From Mycolicibacterium confluentis (GTDB lineage Bacteria; Actinomycetota; Actinomycetes; Mycobacteriales; Mycobacteriaceae), in contig NZ_AP022612.1 in NCBI RefSeq assembly GCF_010729895.1, positions 3,534,001 to 3,598,000 of the forward strand: a stretch of DNA of 64,000 nt, given 5' to 3'. A model generated the notes under the pieces. It made no database searches, was not told the DNA's origin, and worked only from the letters and a program-made list of their open reading frames with translations. A program made the translations under genes and the position numbers. Positions within the stretch are counted from its first letter, which is position 1, and each line of letters begins with the position of its first letter. This document shows positions 25,069 to 33,300 of this stretch, in pieces.

Positions 25069-26343
25069 ATGATGGGGAGTAAGACAATCGAAATCCGGAT
25101 GTACAACGTGGGTTTCGGCGACGCCTTCCGGATCACGGTCCGCGACGACACCGACGTGTGGCGGATGCTGGTCGACTGCGGCAAGCATGCGCACAGCAGT
25201 GAGGCACCGCCGATCGCCGACAGCGTCCGTGCCGTGATCGCGGACCTCACCGAGGACTGCGGCGGCACACCGCATCTCGACGTACTGGCCGCCACGCATC
25301 GGCACCAAGACCACATCTCCGGGTTCGCCTGCGACGAATGGGCGGACGTCTCCGTCGACACGGTGTGGCTGCCCTTCGTCGAGGACCTCGACGATCCGGA
25401 CGCCACGGCACTGCGCACCAAGCAGGACAGGGCGGTGAATCAGTTGGAGGCGTTCATCTCCACGCGACTGGCTCTGGCCGTCGGGCGCTCCGGTGAGTCC
25501 CGTCGGCTGAAGGAAGCGCAGGCGTTCCTGGTGAACTCGCGGGGCAACGCCGCGGCCGCCGACCGGTTGTTGGGTTGCAACGGCAGCGGATTCGCGGGAC
25601 CACACGAGGTGCGGTTCTTCCCGAAGCCGGACACCCGCGACGACGTCGTGGAGGTCGGGCGATGTGGGATCGTCGCGCATGTGCTGGGCCCGTCACGTGA
25701 CCCGGCGATGCTCACACGGATGGACCCGCCCTCGAGCGCGGGTTGGCTGCGCCTGAATCTCGACGACGACACGACGCCTCCGGTGAACAACGGCCGCCCC
25801 CTGTTCGCATCCCAGTACACCGTTGCGCGCGAGAGCGTTCCGGCGGAACTGCTGGCCGCGCAGCAGTCCCTCAAGCTGTCCTCGGTCAGTGACGACATGG
25901 GCCTGCTGGCCGCGGCGTCGGTGCTGGAGCGGTCGGTCAACAACACCAGCCTGTTCTTCGTGCTCGACGTGGACGGGTTCCGCATGCTCTTCCCCGGCGA
26001 CGCGCAGCACGGGGCCTGGGAGCACGTCCGCAGCGATCCCGACGCCGACGCGCTGATCAACAGCGTCGACTTCTACAAGGTGGGCCATCACGGCTCGCAC
26101 AACGCCACCCCGAAGGATTTCGTGCTGGGCGACTGGCTCAACAAGGGTGACGCGATGGTGCCGTGGGGAATGGTCAAGCGTTGGCAGGACACCATTCCCA
26201 AGCGGGAACTGCTCACCGCGCTGAAGGACACCCACCACGCCGTCGTGCTGCCGACGCCCGTCGATCCCGCGGTCGACGACGTGCCGCCGCGAGGGAAGCT
26301 GGAGCGCAGCGAGCGCTGGGCTCAGTTGACGTTCACTGTGTAG
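25069..26343 (+). CDS. ComEC-like metallo-beta-lactamase-fold protein (soluble)
   Basis: 424 aa from ATG 25069 (a second ATG follows directly). The N-terminus reads as an MBL fold of the ComEC/Rec2 type: MYNVGFGDAFRITV, MLVDCGKH and the metal motif THRHQDH (His77, His79, Asp81, His82). Later ligands are in LFPGDAQH and VGHHGSHN. A helical insertion of about 150 residues sits between the halves. There are no membrane helices, unlike DNA-uptake ComEC. It lies 11 bp after the gluzincin gene, in the same operon. Its end overlaps the convergent putP gene by 11 bp. Such stand-alone proteins may be nucleases, phosphodiesterases or other hydrolases; which one is not visible here. Confidence 0.85.
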   Translation: MMGSKTIEIRMYNVGFGDAFRITVRDDTDVWRMLVDCGKHAHSSEAPPIADSVRAVIADLTEDCGGTPHLDVLAATHRHQDHISGFACDEWADVSVDTVWLPFVEDLDDPDATALRTKQDRAVNQLEAFISTRLALAVGRSGESRRLKEAQAFLVNSRGNAAAADRLLGCNGSGFAGPHEVRFFPKPDTRDDVVEVGRCGIVAHVLGPSRDPAMLTRMDPPSSAGWLRLNLDDDTTPPVNNGRPLFASQYTVARESVPAELLAAQQSLKLSSVSDDMGLLAAASVLERSVNNTSLFFVLDVDGFRMLFPGDAQHGAWEHVRSDPDADALINSVDFYKVGHHGSHNATPKDFVLGDWLNKGDAMVPWGMVKRWQDTIPKRELLTALKDTHHAVVLPTPVDPAVDDVPPRGKLERSERWAQLTFTV

Positions 26344-27850
26344 CGGGTTCCTGAGCCTTCTCCGCCATCTCCGTGAATTCGCGCTGGACATCGTCGTCCT
26401 CGCGTGCGGTCATGAACGACACCGCGACAGCGAAGACCAAGCAGGCGATGAAGCCGGGGACGATCTCGTACATCGTGTCCGACAGCGCGTCGATCTGGCC
26501 CCAGAAGCCGACCACCACGGCACCGGCGATCATGCCGGCGATCGCGCCGGCGGAGGTGAGCCTGCGCCAGAACAGCGACAGGAGGATCAGCGGGCCGAAC
26601 GCGGCGCCGAAACCGGCCCATGCGAAGCCGACAAGGTCGAGGATCGTGTCATCGGGGTTGAGCGCCAACAGGACCGCCACCACCGCGACCGTCAGCACCC
26701 CGAGCCGGCCGTAGGTGACCAATCTCTTCGGGCTGGCCTCTTTGCCGAACGCGCGGTAGATGTCCTCGACCAGAGCCGACGAGCACACGATCAGCTGCGA
26801 CGAGATGGTCGACATGATGGCCGCCAGCACCGCGGCGAGCACGATTCCGGCGACAAAGGGATGGAACATGATCTGCGCCAGCTCGAGGAACACCGTCTCG
26901 GGGTTGTCCAGCGTCACGCCCTCGCGGAAGAAGTAGGCCAGACCCGCGAAACCGGTGGTGATCGCGCCTCCGGCGGTCAGCACCATCCAGCTGATGCCGA
27001 TACGCCGACCGGCCTTGGCATCAGCCGAGGAGCGCATCGCCATGAACCGGACGATGATGTGCGGTTGGCCGAAGTAGCCGAGCCCCCAGGCGGCCGCCGA
27101 CACGATGGCGAGGAAACTTCCGCCGAAGAACAGTGAGGTGCGCTGTATTTCGTCTCCGGGGTTGGCCGCGTTGTGTGCGGTGTCGGCGGCTTGGACCAGG
27201 TTGACCATCTCACCCGGTCCGCCGGTCGCGATGATGGTGACGACGGGAATCGTGACCAGTGCGGCGAACATCAGCAGTGCCTGCGCGACGTCGGTCAGCG
27301 ACGCTCCCAGAAAACCACCGAACAGCGTGTAGCACAGGGTGACTCCGGCGATCAGCAGCATGCCCACCAGATACGACGAGCCGAACGACGACTCGAAGAA
27401 CACGCCGCCGGCGACCATGCCGGACGACACGTAGAACGTGAAGAAGACCAGGATGATCGCGCCTGCCGCGATCCGCAGGACATGCGAGGAGTCCCGCAGC
27501 CGGTTCTCGAAAAAGCTCGGCACGGTGATCGAGTTGTTGGCGATCTCGGTGTAGGCCCGCAGACGCGGTGCGACGAACTTCCAGTTGAGCCAGGCGCCGA
27601 TCACCAGGCCGATCACGATCCACGACTCGACCAGGCCGGAGGCGTAGATGGCGCCGGGGACGCCGAGCAGCAGCCATCCGGACATGTCTGATGCGCCCGC
27701 GGACAGCGCGGCGACGGTCGGGGTGAGCTTGCGGCCCCCGAGCATGTAGTCGTCGAGGTCGCTGGTTCGGCGAAAGGCGTAGAAGCCGATCGCGAGCATC
27801 CCGGCGAAGTACAGGCCGATCGCCACCAACTGAAACGCGGTGTCGGACAT
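26333..27850 (-). CDS. putP: Sodium/proline symporter
   Basis: 505 aa from the ATG at 27848-27850; upstream codons are not needed. Thirteen or so membrane helices of the SSF family. YMLGGRKLTPTVAALSAGASDMSGWLLLG near the N-terminus is the sodium/proline region of helix 2, and AWGLGYFGQPHIIVRFMA is the conserved helix 6 segment of PutP. It couples sodium entry to proline uptake. Convergent with the MBL-fold gene, overlapping by 11 bp. The 150 bp upstream (27851-28003) hold its leader and nothing else I recognise. Confidence 0.93.
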   Translation of the reverse strand: MSDTAFQLVAIGLYFAGMLAIGFYAFRRTSDLDDYMLGGRKLTPTVAALSAGASDMSGWLLLGVPGAIYASGLVESWIVIGLVIGAWLNWKFVAPRLRAYTEIANNSITVPSFFENRLRDSSHVLRIAAGAIILVFFTFYVSSGMVAGGVFFESSFGSSYLVGMLLIAGVTLCYTLFGGFLGASLTDVAQALLMFAALVTIPVVTIIATGGPGEMVNLVQAADTAHNAANPGDEIQRTSLFFGGSFLAIVSAAAWGLGYFGQPHIIVRFMAMRSSADAKAGRRIGISWMVLTAGGAITTGFAGLAYFFREGVTLDNPETVFLELAQIMFHPFVAGIVLAAVLAAIMSTISSQLIVCSSALVEDIYRAFGKEASPKRLVTYGRLGVLTVAVVAVLLALNPDDTILDLVGFAWAGFGAAFGPLILLSLFWRRLTSAGAIAGMIAGAVVVGFWGQIDALSDTMYEIVPGFIACLVFAVAVSFMTAREDDDVQREFTEMAEKAQEPATQ

Positions 27851-28003
27851 CGAGGTCTCGTTCCGTCGAAGGTTCCGGATGTGCTCGTCGGCTTCGGTAT
27901 GAGAACGGGACGGCAATCAGGACTTCTGGGCCGATCGTAGGGGAAATGGGCTCGCGCTTTGTCCGGTTCGGCAGAGCGCCCTGTGAAGCCTGCTCAGCCA
28001 ACG

Positions 28004-28039
28004 AAAACGGCTCCCGGAGTTGCCTCCGGGAGCCGTTTT
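28004..28039 (-). terminator. Terminator of the initiator tRNA gene
   Basis: Fifteen-bp perfect arms (28004-28018 and 28025-28039) with a 6-base loop. Reading on the minus strand the stem begins AAAACGGCTCCCGGA and ends in TTTT. It starts eight bases after the tRNA 3' end, so it terminates the tRNA transcript. Confidence 0.92.
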
Positions 28040-28046
28040 ACCTTAG

Positions 28047-28120
28047 TAGCGGGGACAGGATTCGAACCTGCGACCTCTGGGTTATGAGCCCAGCGAGCTA
28101 CCGAGCTGCTCCACCCCGCG
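28047..28120 (-). tRNA. Initiator tRNA-fMet (anticodon CAT)
   Basis: A 74-nt cloverleaf. On the minus strand it starts CGCGGGGTGGAGCAG and ends CCCCGCTA, with the T-loop GGTTCGAATCC and anticodon loop CTCATAA. Three consecutive G:C pairs (GGG/CCC) in the anticodon stem and the unpaired position 1:72 (C1 against T72) mark an initiator rather than an elongator tRNA-Met. The CCA end is not encoded. A 150-bp promoter/leader zone (28121-28268) containing palindromic element copy A separates it from the FAD oxidase gene. Confidence 0.97.
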
Positions 28121-28192
28121 ACGGGTGAACACTAGGTTACTGATGCCGCGCCAATGCTCCAAATCGTCTGGTCAGAGCCCTTTTCTGCCCGC

Positions 28193-28248
28193 GAGGGGCC
28201 GCATTTGTACGCACCCCTCGGTGTGTTTGCGTACAGACACGGCCTCTC
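28193..28248 (+). repeat. Palindromic element, copy A
   Basis: Two 20-base imperfect inverted arms (28193-28212 and 28229-28248) around a 16-base loop. The core reads TTTGTACGC ... GCGTACAGAC. It has the same arm, loop and flank design and the same orientation as copies at 33208-33263 and 48725-48764. Located between the initiator tRNA and the 3' end of the FAD oxidase gene. Confidence 0.75.
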
Positions 28249-28268
28249 GTGAGACAGGAATCACAGTG

Positions 28269-29654
28269 CTACAGCGGGTAGCGGGCCACCTGGCCGGTCC
28301 GCAGCACGCCGGCGGGGTCGTAGCGCTCGCCGAGGGCGGCCAACTGGTACAGCGTGTCCTCGTCGTAGCAGCGCGCCAGTCGGGCTGCGTCGGCTGCGGG
28401 CGCGAAGTTCGGCAGCTGCCCACCCGTGGACCACTGCCCCACCGAGGCGACCACCGCGGCCGCATGCGCGGCGCCGGGTTCGGCGATCTCGGGGACCGCG
28501 GCGCCGATCGTCGTCAGGGTGAACGCGGCGTCGCGGTGGCACAGTGCGCTGCGGTGCGGCGGCGTCTGCGCGAACGCCCCACCGAGTTGGCGCAGTTCCA
28601 CGATCACCTGCATGCTGCCGGCGTCCGGACCCGCGACGGCCAGCAGCGCATCGACGGCCTCGGCGGGCAGTTCCCGCAGCAGCGCGTGATTCTCGTGCGT
28701 CGGCATCGGGTCCACTGGGTCGGCGTGCACCGCGGCGATCGCCGCATAGGGCATCACGCTGACGGCGTCGATCAGCGGATTGGCGGCCTCCCGCATGGGC
28801 ATCAGCAGGCGCTGCGCCTCCTCGGTGTCCCCGAGGGCCACGTAGCGCACAGCGATGGTGAACCGACCGGCCAGCGGCGGGGGCACATCGGGCGCGTCGG
28901 GCAGTTGCAGCAGCGCCACCGAGGTGGTCACGGTCTGCGGGAGGTCGGCGCACCAGCGCCGCCACTGGTGAAGCACCGCGGCGGCATCGGTGCCGTCGAA
29001 ATACAGTGCACCGCCATAGAACTGCGGGATGGGCAGCAGATCGAACTCGACTTCGGTGACTATGCCCAAGGTCGCCTTGCTGCCGCGCACACCCCAGAAC
29101 AGGTCGCTGTGTTCCTCGGGCGTCACCCGCAGGATCTCGCCGGTGCCGGTGACCAGCTCGAAGGCCCGGATGTAGTCCGACGACGCCCCGACGCTGCGCA
29201 CCAGCGGGCCGATCCCGCCGCCGGTGAGGAAGCCGACCACACCGACGCCCGGCGACGAGCCACACAGCGGCGCAAGACCATACGGCGTGGCCGCGTCGAT
29301 CACCTGCTGCCAGCGCACCCCGGCGCCGACCCGGGCGTATCGGTTCAGGGCGTCGACGGTGCAACTGGTCAGCTCGCCCGTGAGCACCATGATCGCGTCC
29401 TGGCCAACGGGCAGCGCGCCGTGTCCGGTTGACTGCACCACCACCTTGAGGCCCTGCCTGGCGGCGAACCGCATCACTTCGGCCACGTCCTGGGCCGACT
29501 CGACGAACACCGCGGCGCGCGGTGTCACGGGCACCGCCACATTCCAGGGCTGGATGCGCTGATAGTCCGGGTCGCCGGGCACCGCGACGGTGCCGGCGAC
29601 GCGGGTCCGCAGGTCGTCAGCGAGCGCGTCGTCGGTGACGGACGTGAGGGTCAT
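28269..29654 (-). CDS. FAD-linked oxidase with BBE domain
   Basis: 461 aa. Residues about 40-210 are an FAD_binding_4 (PCMH) domain with STGHGA, where His78 is the expected site of covalent 8-alpha FAD attachment. The second attachment Cys found in bicovalent relatives falls on Ser134 (CGSSPGVGVVG), so FAD is probably held by His alone. The last about 45 residues (WSTGGQLPNFAPAAD, then ARCYDEDTLYQLAALGERYDPAGVL) are the BBE motif. Members oxidise alcohols, sugars or alkaloid-like compounds. It lies 99 bp downstream of a BTAD-type regulator in the same orientation and is its likely target. Substrate unknown. Confidence 0.88.
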   Translation of the reverse strand: MTLTSVTDDALADDLRTRVAGTVAVPGDPDYQRIQPWNVAVPVTPRAAVFVESAQDVAEVMRFAARQGLKVVVQSTGHGALPVGQDAIMVLTGELTSCTVDALNRYARVGAGVRWQQVIDAATPYGLAPLCGSSPGVGVVGFLTGGGIGPLVRSVGASSDYIRAFELVTGTGEILRVTPEEHSDLFWGVRGSKATLGIVTEVEFDLLPIPQFYGGALYFDGTDAAAVLHQWRRWCADLPQTVTTSVALLQLPDAPDVPPPLAGRFTIAVRYVALGDTEEAQRLLMPMREAANPLIDAVSVMPYAAIAAVHADPVDPMPTHENHALLRELPAEAVDALLAVAGPDAGSMQVIVELRQLGGAFAQTPPHRSALCHRDAAFTLTTIGAAVPEIAEPGAAHAAAVVASVGQWSTGGQLPNFAPAADAARLARCYDEDTLYQLAALGERYDPAGVLRTGQVARYPL

Positions 29655-29753
29655 TGGTCACTCCAGAAGTCGGGGGAACGAATTGCCCCCACTCTGGCGG
29701 TCAGGCCTTGGTGAACCCTTGGTCCGCGGGCGCCAAGAATTCTCCAAGTGCCT

Positions 29754-32700
29754 CTAAGCGAGGGCGCGGGCCAGCACGGCCACCGACTGCATCCCGATCC
29801 GGTCCGCCTCCGAGGCGATCTCCGCCAGCCGCCCGGCAACGGGCTCCCCGGCCACCGCATCCATTTCACAGAGCAGGAGTGCACAGCGCAGCAAAGTGGG
29901 TGCACCTCCGCTGAGTTCCGCGATCTGCTGGGCGCGCGCGACATCGGCGCGTGCCGCGGCGGTGTCACCGAGCAGGGCGTGCAGACGTGCGGTGGCCAAC
30001 GCCACGGGCCCCACATTGCCGACCTGCCCGATGGCGGCGACGCGGCCGGCATAGGGACGCAGGGCATCGAGCAGTGTGGGCGCGAACTCCGGCAGTCGGT
30101 GGTCCGCACAAAGGTGCGCGAGCAGTGTGGTGTGACCCAGGTGGGTCCAGACGTGCGGACCGACGTCGACCCCTGCCGCGAGGATCTCGGCGGCCTCGGC
30201 GCGGGCGGCCTCATCGCGGCGCAGCGTCAGGAGCATGCCCCTGGCGACTCTGATCATGTCGTCGGACCCGAAGTCGGCGTACGGCGCGAGCAGGGCCCCC
30301 TCGTCGATGACCCCGCCGCGCTCCCGCAGCAGCGAGGTCGTCGCGATCAGGCCGCTGCCGGCCTCGTAGAGTTCGGTCTGCTCATGCACGTGCGCCGCGA
30401 TGGTGTGGTGACGGTGCGCCTCGGTGAAATCCCCTCGCCACACCGCGAGCACAGCCTCCATCCACCGCAATTGGGCGCGCAGCACCGGAAGCCGAAGCTT
30501 CTCGCTGCCCTCGATACCGGCCCGCAGATGCCTCTCGACAGCGTCGACGTCGCCGAGGTTCATCGCCGCCATCGTGGCCACCGAATGGGCGATCACAGTG
30601 TCCTCGCGACTTCGGCTGTGCCGCAACGCGAGCAGCGTGTCGACCGCCTCCAGACTCGACGCACTGTGCTCGGCCACACCGGAATAGGTGACCAGACGCC
30701 CCAGCAGCGTATCCGCGAGCACGTCGGGGTCGCCCGCTTCGGCCGCGAAATCCGCTGCCGCCGAAAGCAGTCCGGCCACCACCGACGGGTCCGGGAGGTA
30801 ACACAACCCGATCGCGAGTGCGGTGCGGACGCGTGCCGCCGCTCCCCTGTCATCCCGGATCTCCTCGACGGCCCGCATCAGAAGTCCGATCAACTCGGTT
30901 GGGTCGCTGCCCGGTGCGAGCCACGGCCATCCGCCGCTGACCCGGATCAGCGCGGCGGCCACTCGGCCCGCGGTGGCCGACCGGGACGACTCAAGCGCCT
31001 CGGCCAAACCCGTTGCCGCGGTGTCCAGGACGGTCTGACCTCGGCCGGCCCGACCGAGCGCCTCGAGCATCGCCACCGTCAGCGCGTCGCGTTCGGAATC
31101 ATCCCTCTCGGCCGCGGGCAGCAGGTCATAGGCGTCCAGCGCACCACGCCACCATCCCGCGGCGGTGTCCGAACTCCACTGTTCCGTGGCCTCCTGGGCG
31201 GCGGCGCGGCAGGCCGCGACCACCACCGCGGGTTCCACCAACGGCAGGGCGGCGATCAGATGCTGCGCCCGCCGGCTCACCGCATCACGGGAAGCACTGT
31301 CGGCCAGCACTTCCGCGACCTTCGCGTGCAGTCGTTGCCGGCGCAGGGCGGGCATCGAGATCAGCAACTGCTCGCGCAGCAGACCGTGGGCGAACTCGTA
31401 GCCGGTGCTGTCGTGCGCGGAGATCAGGATGCGCTCGTCGGCCGCCTCGTCGAGGTAGTCGGCCAGGGTGTCGAGGTCCAGTCGCGTGGTCTTGGCCAGC
31501 ACCGCGACCGCGGACCCGTCGAGCGTCTCGGCGATCACCGCGGCCGCGCGAAGCACCTGCAGCACAGCGGGATCCAGGTTCGCCAGGCGGCGTTCCAGCA
31601 CTGACTTGACCGCCGAGGGGATGTCACCGGCCTCGCGCTCCTCGCGCGGCAGGCGGGCGTACTCGGAGACGAAGAACGGGTTGCCGCCGGTACGGTCGGC
31701 CAGGACTTCCGCCTCGGCGTCGCTGAGTCTGTCCTCGGGCGACTCCGCGACGTGGTTGGCCAACGTCGCCACCTCGCGGGCCGCCAGTGCGGGCACGTCG
31801 ATGCGGCGGTTGCGGTCTCCGCGAGCGACGGTGGCCAACAGCCGGCTCAGCTCAGTCCCGTGGTCCCCGTCGCGCACCGTGACGATCACGGCGACGGGCT
31901 GATCCCGCAGTGCGCCAGCGATATACGACAGACAGCTCGCCGAGCTGGAATCCGCCCACTGCGCGTCATCGATCACGACCGCGAGCGGGCCCTGGTCACG
32001 CAGCAGGGTGTGGATCTTCTCGTAGATGCTGAACCGGGCACTGTCCGGGTCGACACCGTCGGGGACCTGCAGCACGTCGTCGGCGTCGGCGCCCAGCCCG
32101 CGCACCAACTGGCGCATGGGCCACCACGGCGGGGTGCCGAGTTCATCCGGACAGTTCACCCACACCACGCGCCCACCCGTGGCCGCGAAGGTGGCCGCGG
32201 CCTCCTCGGCCAGACGGGTCTTCCCGATTCCGGGCGGTCCGGTGAGTACCAGCCACCTCGTGGCGCCCCGGATGGCTTCTGAGACCAGCCTTTTGACGAC
32301 GGCGACCTCGCGGTCCCGCCCGACCAGCAGCGACTGCGGTCCGACGGGCACGGGGGCCTCGACGGTGCTGCTGCTCGGTGTGACGACGGCATCGGCGCCG
32401 GACCAGGCCGGCGGACGCGGCCAGGCCGCCAGTTCAGGTGACTGCCGCAGCACCGCGGTCTGCAGGTCACGCAGTTCGGTTCCGGGCCGCAACCCGAGTT
32501 CGGCGTCGAGGTGTGCCGCGTGCTCGGTGTAGGCGGTCAGCGCGTCGGGTCCGCGGCCCGCGCGGTACAGCGCAAGCATGTGCAGCCAGCAGGCCCGCTC
32601 CCGCAACGGTTCGTCGGCGCGCAGTGCAGCGGCGTCCTCGAGTGCCGCGGCGATGCTCCCGAGCGCCAACAGCGCGGTGACGCGGTTCTCGCGGCACTCG

Positions 32701-33173
32701 GTGTGCAGTTCGCCGACGCGGACGGCTTCGTCGCGCACCCAGGGTTCGTCGCGCAGATCGGTCAGCAGGCCGCCGCGCCACAGGCCGAGTGCGGCAGTGG
32801 TGGCGTCGGCCGCGGCATGCCACCGCCCGTCCGCCACCGCGTTTCGGGCGGCGACGCAGTGGTCGCTGAACTCCGCCAGGTCGAGGTTCTCGGTGGCGAG
32901 GTAGTACCCGGGCGCCTGCCGCACGATCGCCGCGGCAGCCCCCTCCTCGCTGCGCAGCGCCTTGCGCAGGTTCGAGATGTAGGCCTGCAGGCTCGCGGTC
33001 GCGCTGCCGGGCACGTCGTCGCCCCACACCGCGTCGATCAGGCGGTCGGTGGACACCACCGCGCCACGCGCGAGCAGCAGGACGGCCAGCACGGCGCGCT
33101 GCTTGGGCGGGCCGATGTCGATGCGACGCCCGTCGTGCACCACGTGCAGCGGACCGAGCAGGAGGTAGCGCAC
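29754..33173 (-). CDS. AfsR/SARP-type regulator: BTAD, AAA ATPase and TPR-like region
   Basis: 1139 aa, GTG start. Residues 1-95 form an OmpR-type winged helix, and 100-245 the BTAD bacterial transcriptional activation domain. Residues about 283-540 are a STAND/AAA ATPase with Walker A GPPGIGKT (312-319), Walker B VVIDDAQWAD and an FVSEYARLP sensor region. The remaining about 590 residues are Ala/Leu-rich helical repeats like TPRs. Such proteins bind direct repeats and activate nearby genes once the ATPase module receives a signal. The FAD oxidase gene directly downstream is the obvious candidate target. Few other pathway genes are near, so the regulon may be small. Confidence 0.9.
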   Translation of the reverse strand: MRYLLLGPLHVVHDGRRIDIGPPKQRAVLAVLLLARGAVVSTDRLIDAVWGDDVPGSATASLQAYISNLRKALRSEEGAAAAIVRQAPGYYLATENLDLAEFSDHCVAARNAVADGRWHAAADATTAALGLWRGGLLTDLRDEPWVRDEAVRVGELHTECRENRVTALLALGSIAAALEDAAALRADEPLRERACWLHMLALYRAGRGPDALTAYTEHAAHLDAELGLRPGTELRDLQTAVLRQSPELAAWPRPPAWSGADAVVTPSSSTVEAPVPVGPQSLLVGRDREVAVVKRLVSEAIRGATRWLVLTGPPGIGKTRLAEEAAATFAATGGRVVWVNCPDELGTPPWWPMRQLVRGLGADADDVLQVPDGVDPDSARFSIYEKIHTLLRDQGPLAVVIDDAQWADSSSASCLSYIAGALRDQPVAVIVTVRDGDHGTELSRLLATVARGDRNRRIDVPALAAREVATLANHVAESPEDRLSDAEAEVLADRTGGNPFFVSEYARLPREEREAGDIPSAVKSVLERRLANLDPAVLQVLRAAAVIAETLDGSAVAVLAKTTRLDLDTLADYLDEAADERILISAHDSTGYEFAHGLLREQLLISMPALRRQRLHAKVAEVLADSASRDAVSRRAQHLIAALPLVEPAVVVAACRAAAQEATEQWSSDTAAGWWRGALDAYDLLPAAERDDSERDALTVAMLEALGRAGRGQTVLDTAATGLAEALESSRSATAGRVAAALIRVSGGWPWLAPGSDPTELIGLLMRAVEEIRDDRGAAARVRTALAIGLCYLPDPSVVAGLLSAAADFAAEAGDPDVLADTLLGRLVTYSGVAEHSASSLEAVDTLLALRHSRSREDTVIAHSVATMAAMNLGDVDAVERHLRAGIEGSEKLRLPVLRAQLRWMEAVLAVWRGDFTEAHRHHTIAAHVHEQTELYEAGSGLIATTSLLRERGGVIDEGALLAPYADFGSDDMIRVARGMLLTLRRDEAARAEAAEILAAGVDVGPHVWTHLGHTTLLAHLCADHRLPEFAPTLLDALRPYAGRVAAIGQVGNVGPVALATARLHALLGDTAAARADVARAQQIAELSGGAPTLLRCALLLCEMDAVAGEPVAGRLAEIASEADRIGMQSVAVLARALA

Positions 33174-33207
33174 CCGCTGAGTCTAAGGACCCGCCCCGTG
33201 CCGCGCC

Positions 33208-33263
33208 GAGCGTCCGCGTTTGTACGCGTTCGACGGCGTGTCAGCGTACAAACGCGGGCGCTC
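33208..33263 (+). repeat. Palindromic element, copy B
   Basis: Twenty-base arms (33208-33227 and 33244-33263) with one mismatch, around a 16-base loop. The inner 12 bp are perfect: GCGTTTGTACGC and GCGTACAAACGC. A second G/C-rich inverted repeat follows (33261-33295, CTCGCGGGGG ... CCCCGCCCGC). The element occupies the gap between the regulator's start and the UPF0182 gene's end and may act as a terminator or protein-binding site. Confidence 0.85.
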
Positions 33264-33300
33264 GCGGGGGTTTGAAAGCCCCGCCCGCTCGCGGGAACTC

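Noticed and set aside
29748..31604. A 618-codon plus-strand frame
   Set aside because: Antisense shadow of the BTAD-ATPase regulator's helical C-terminal region.
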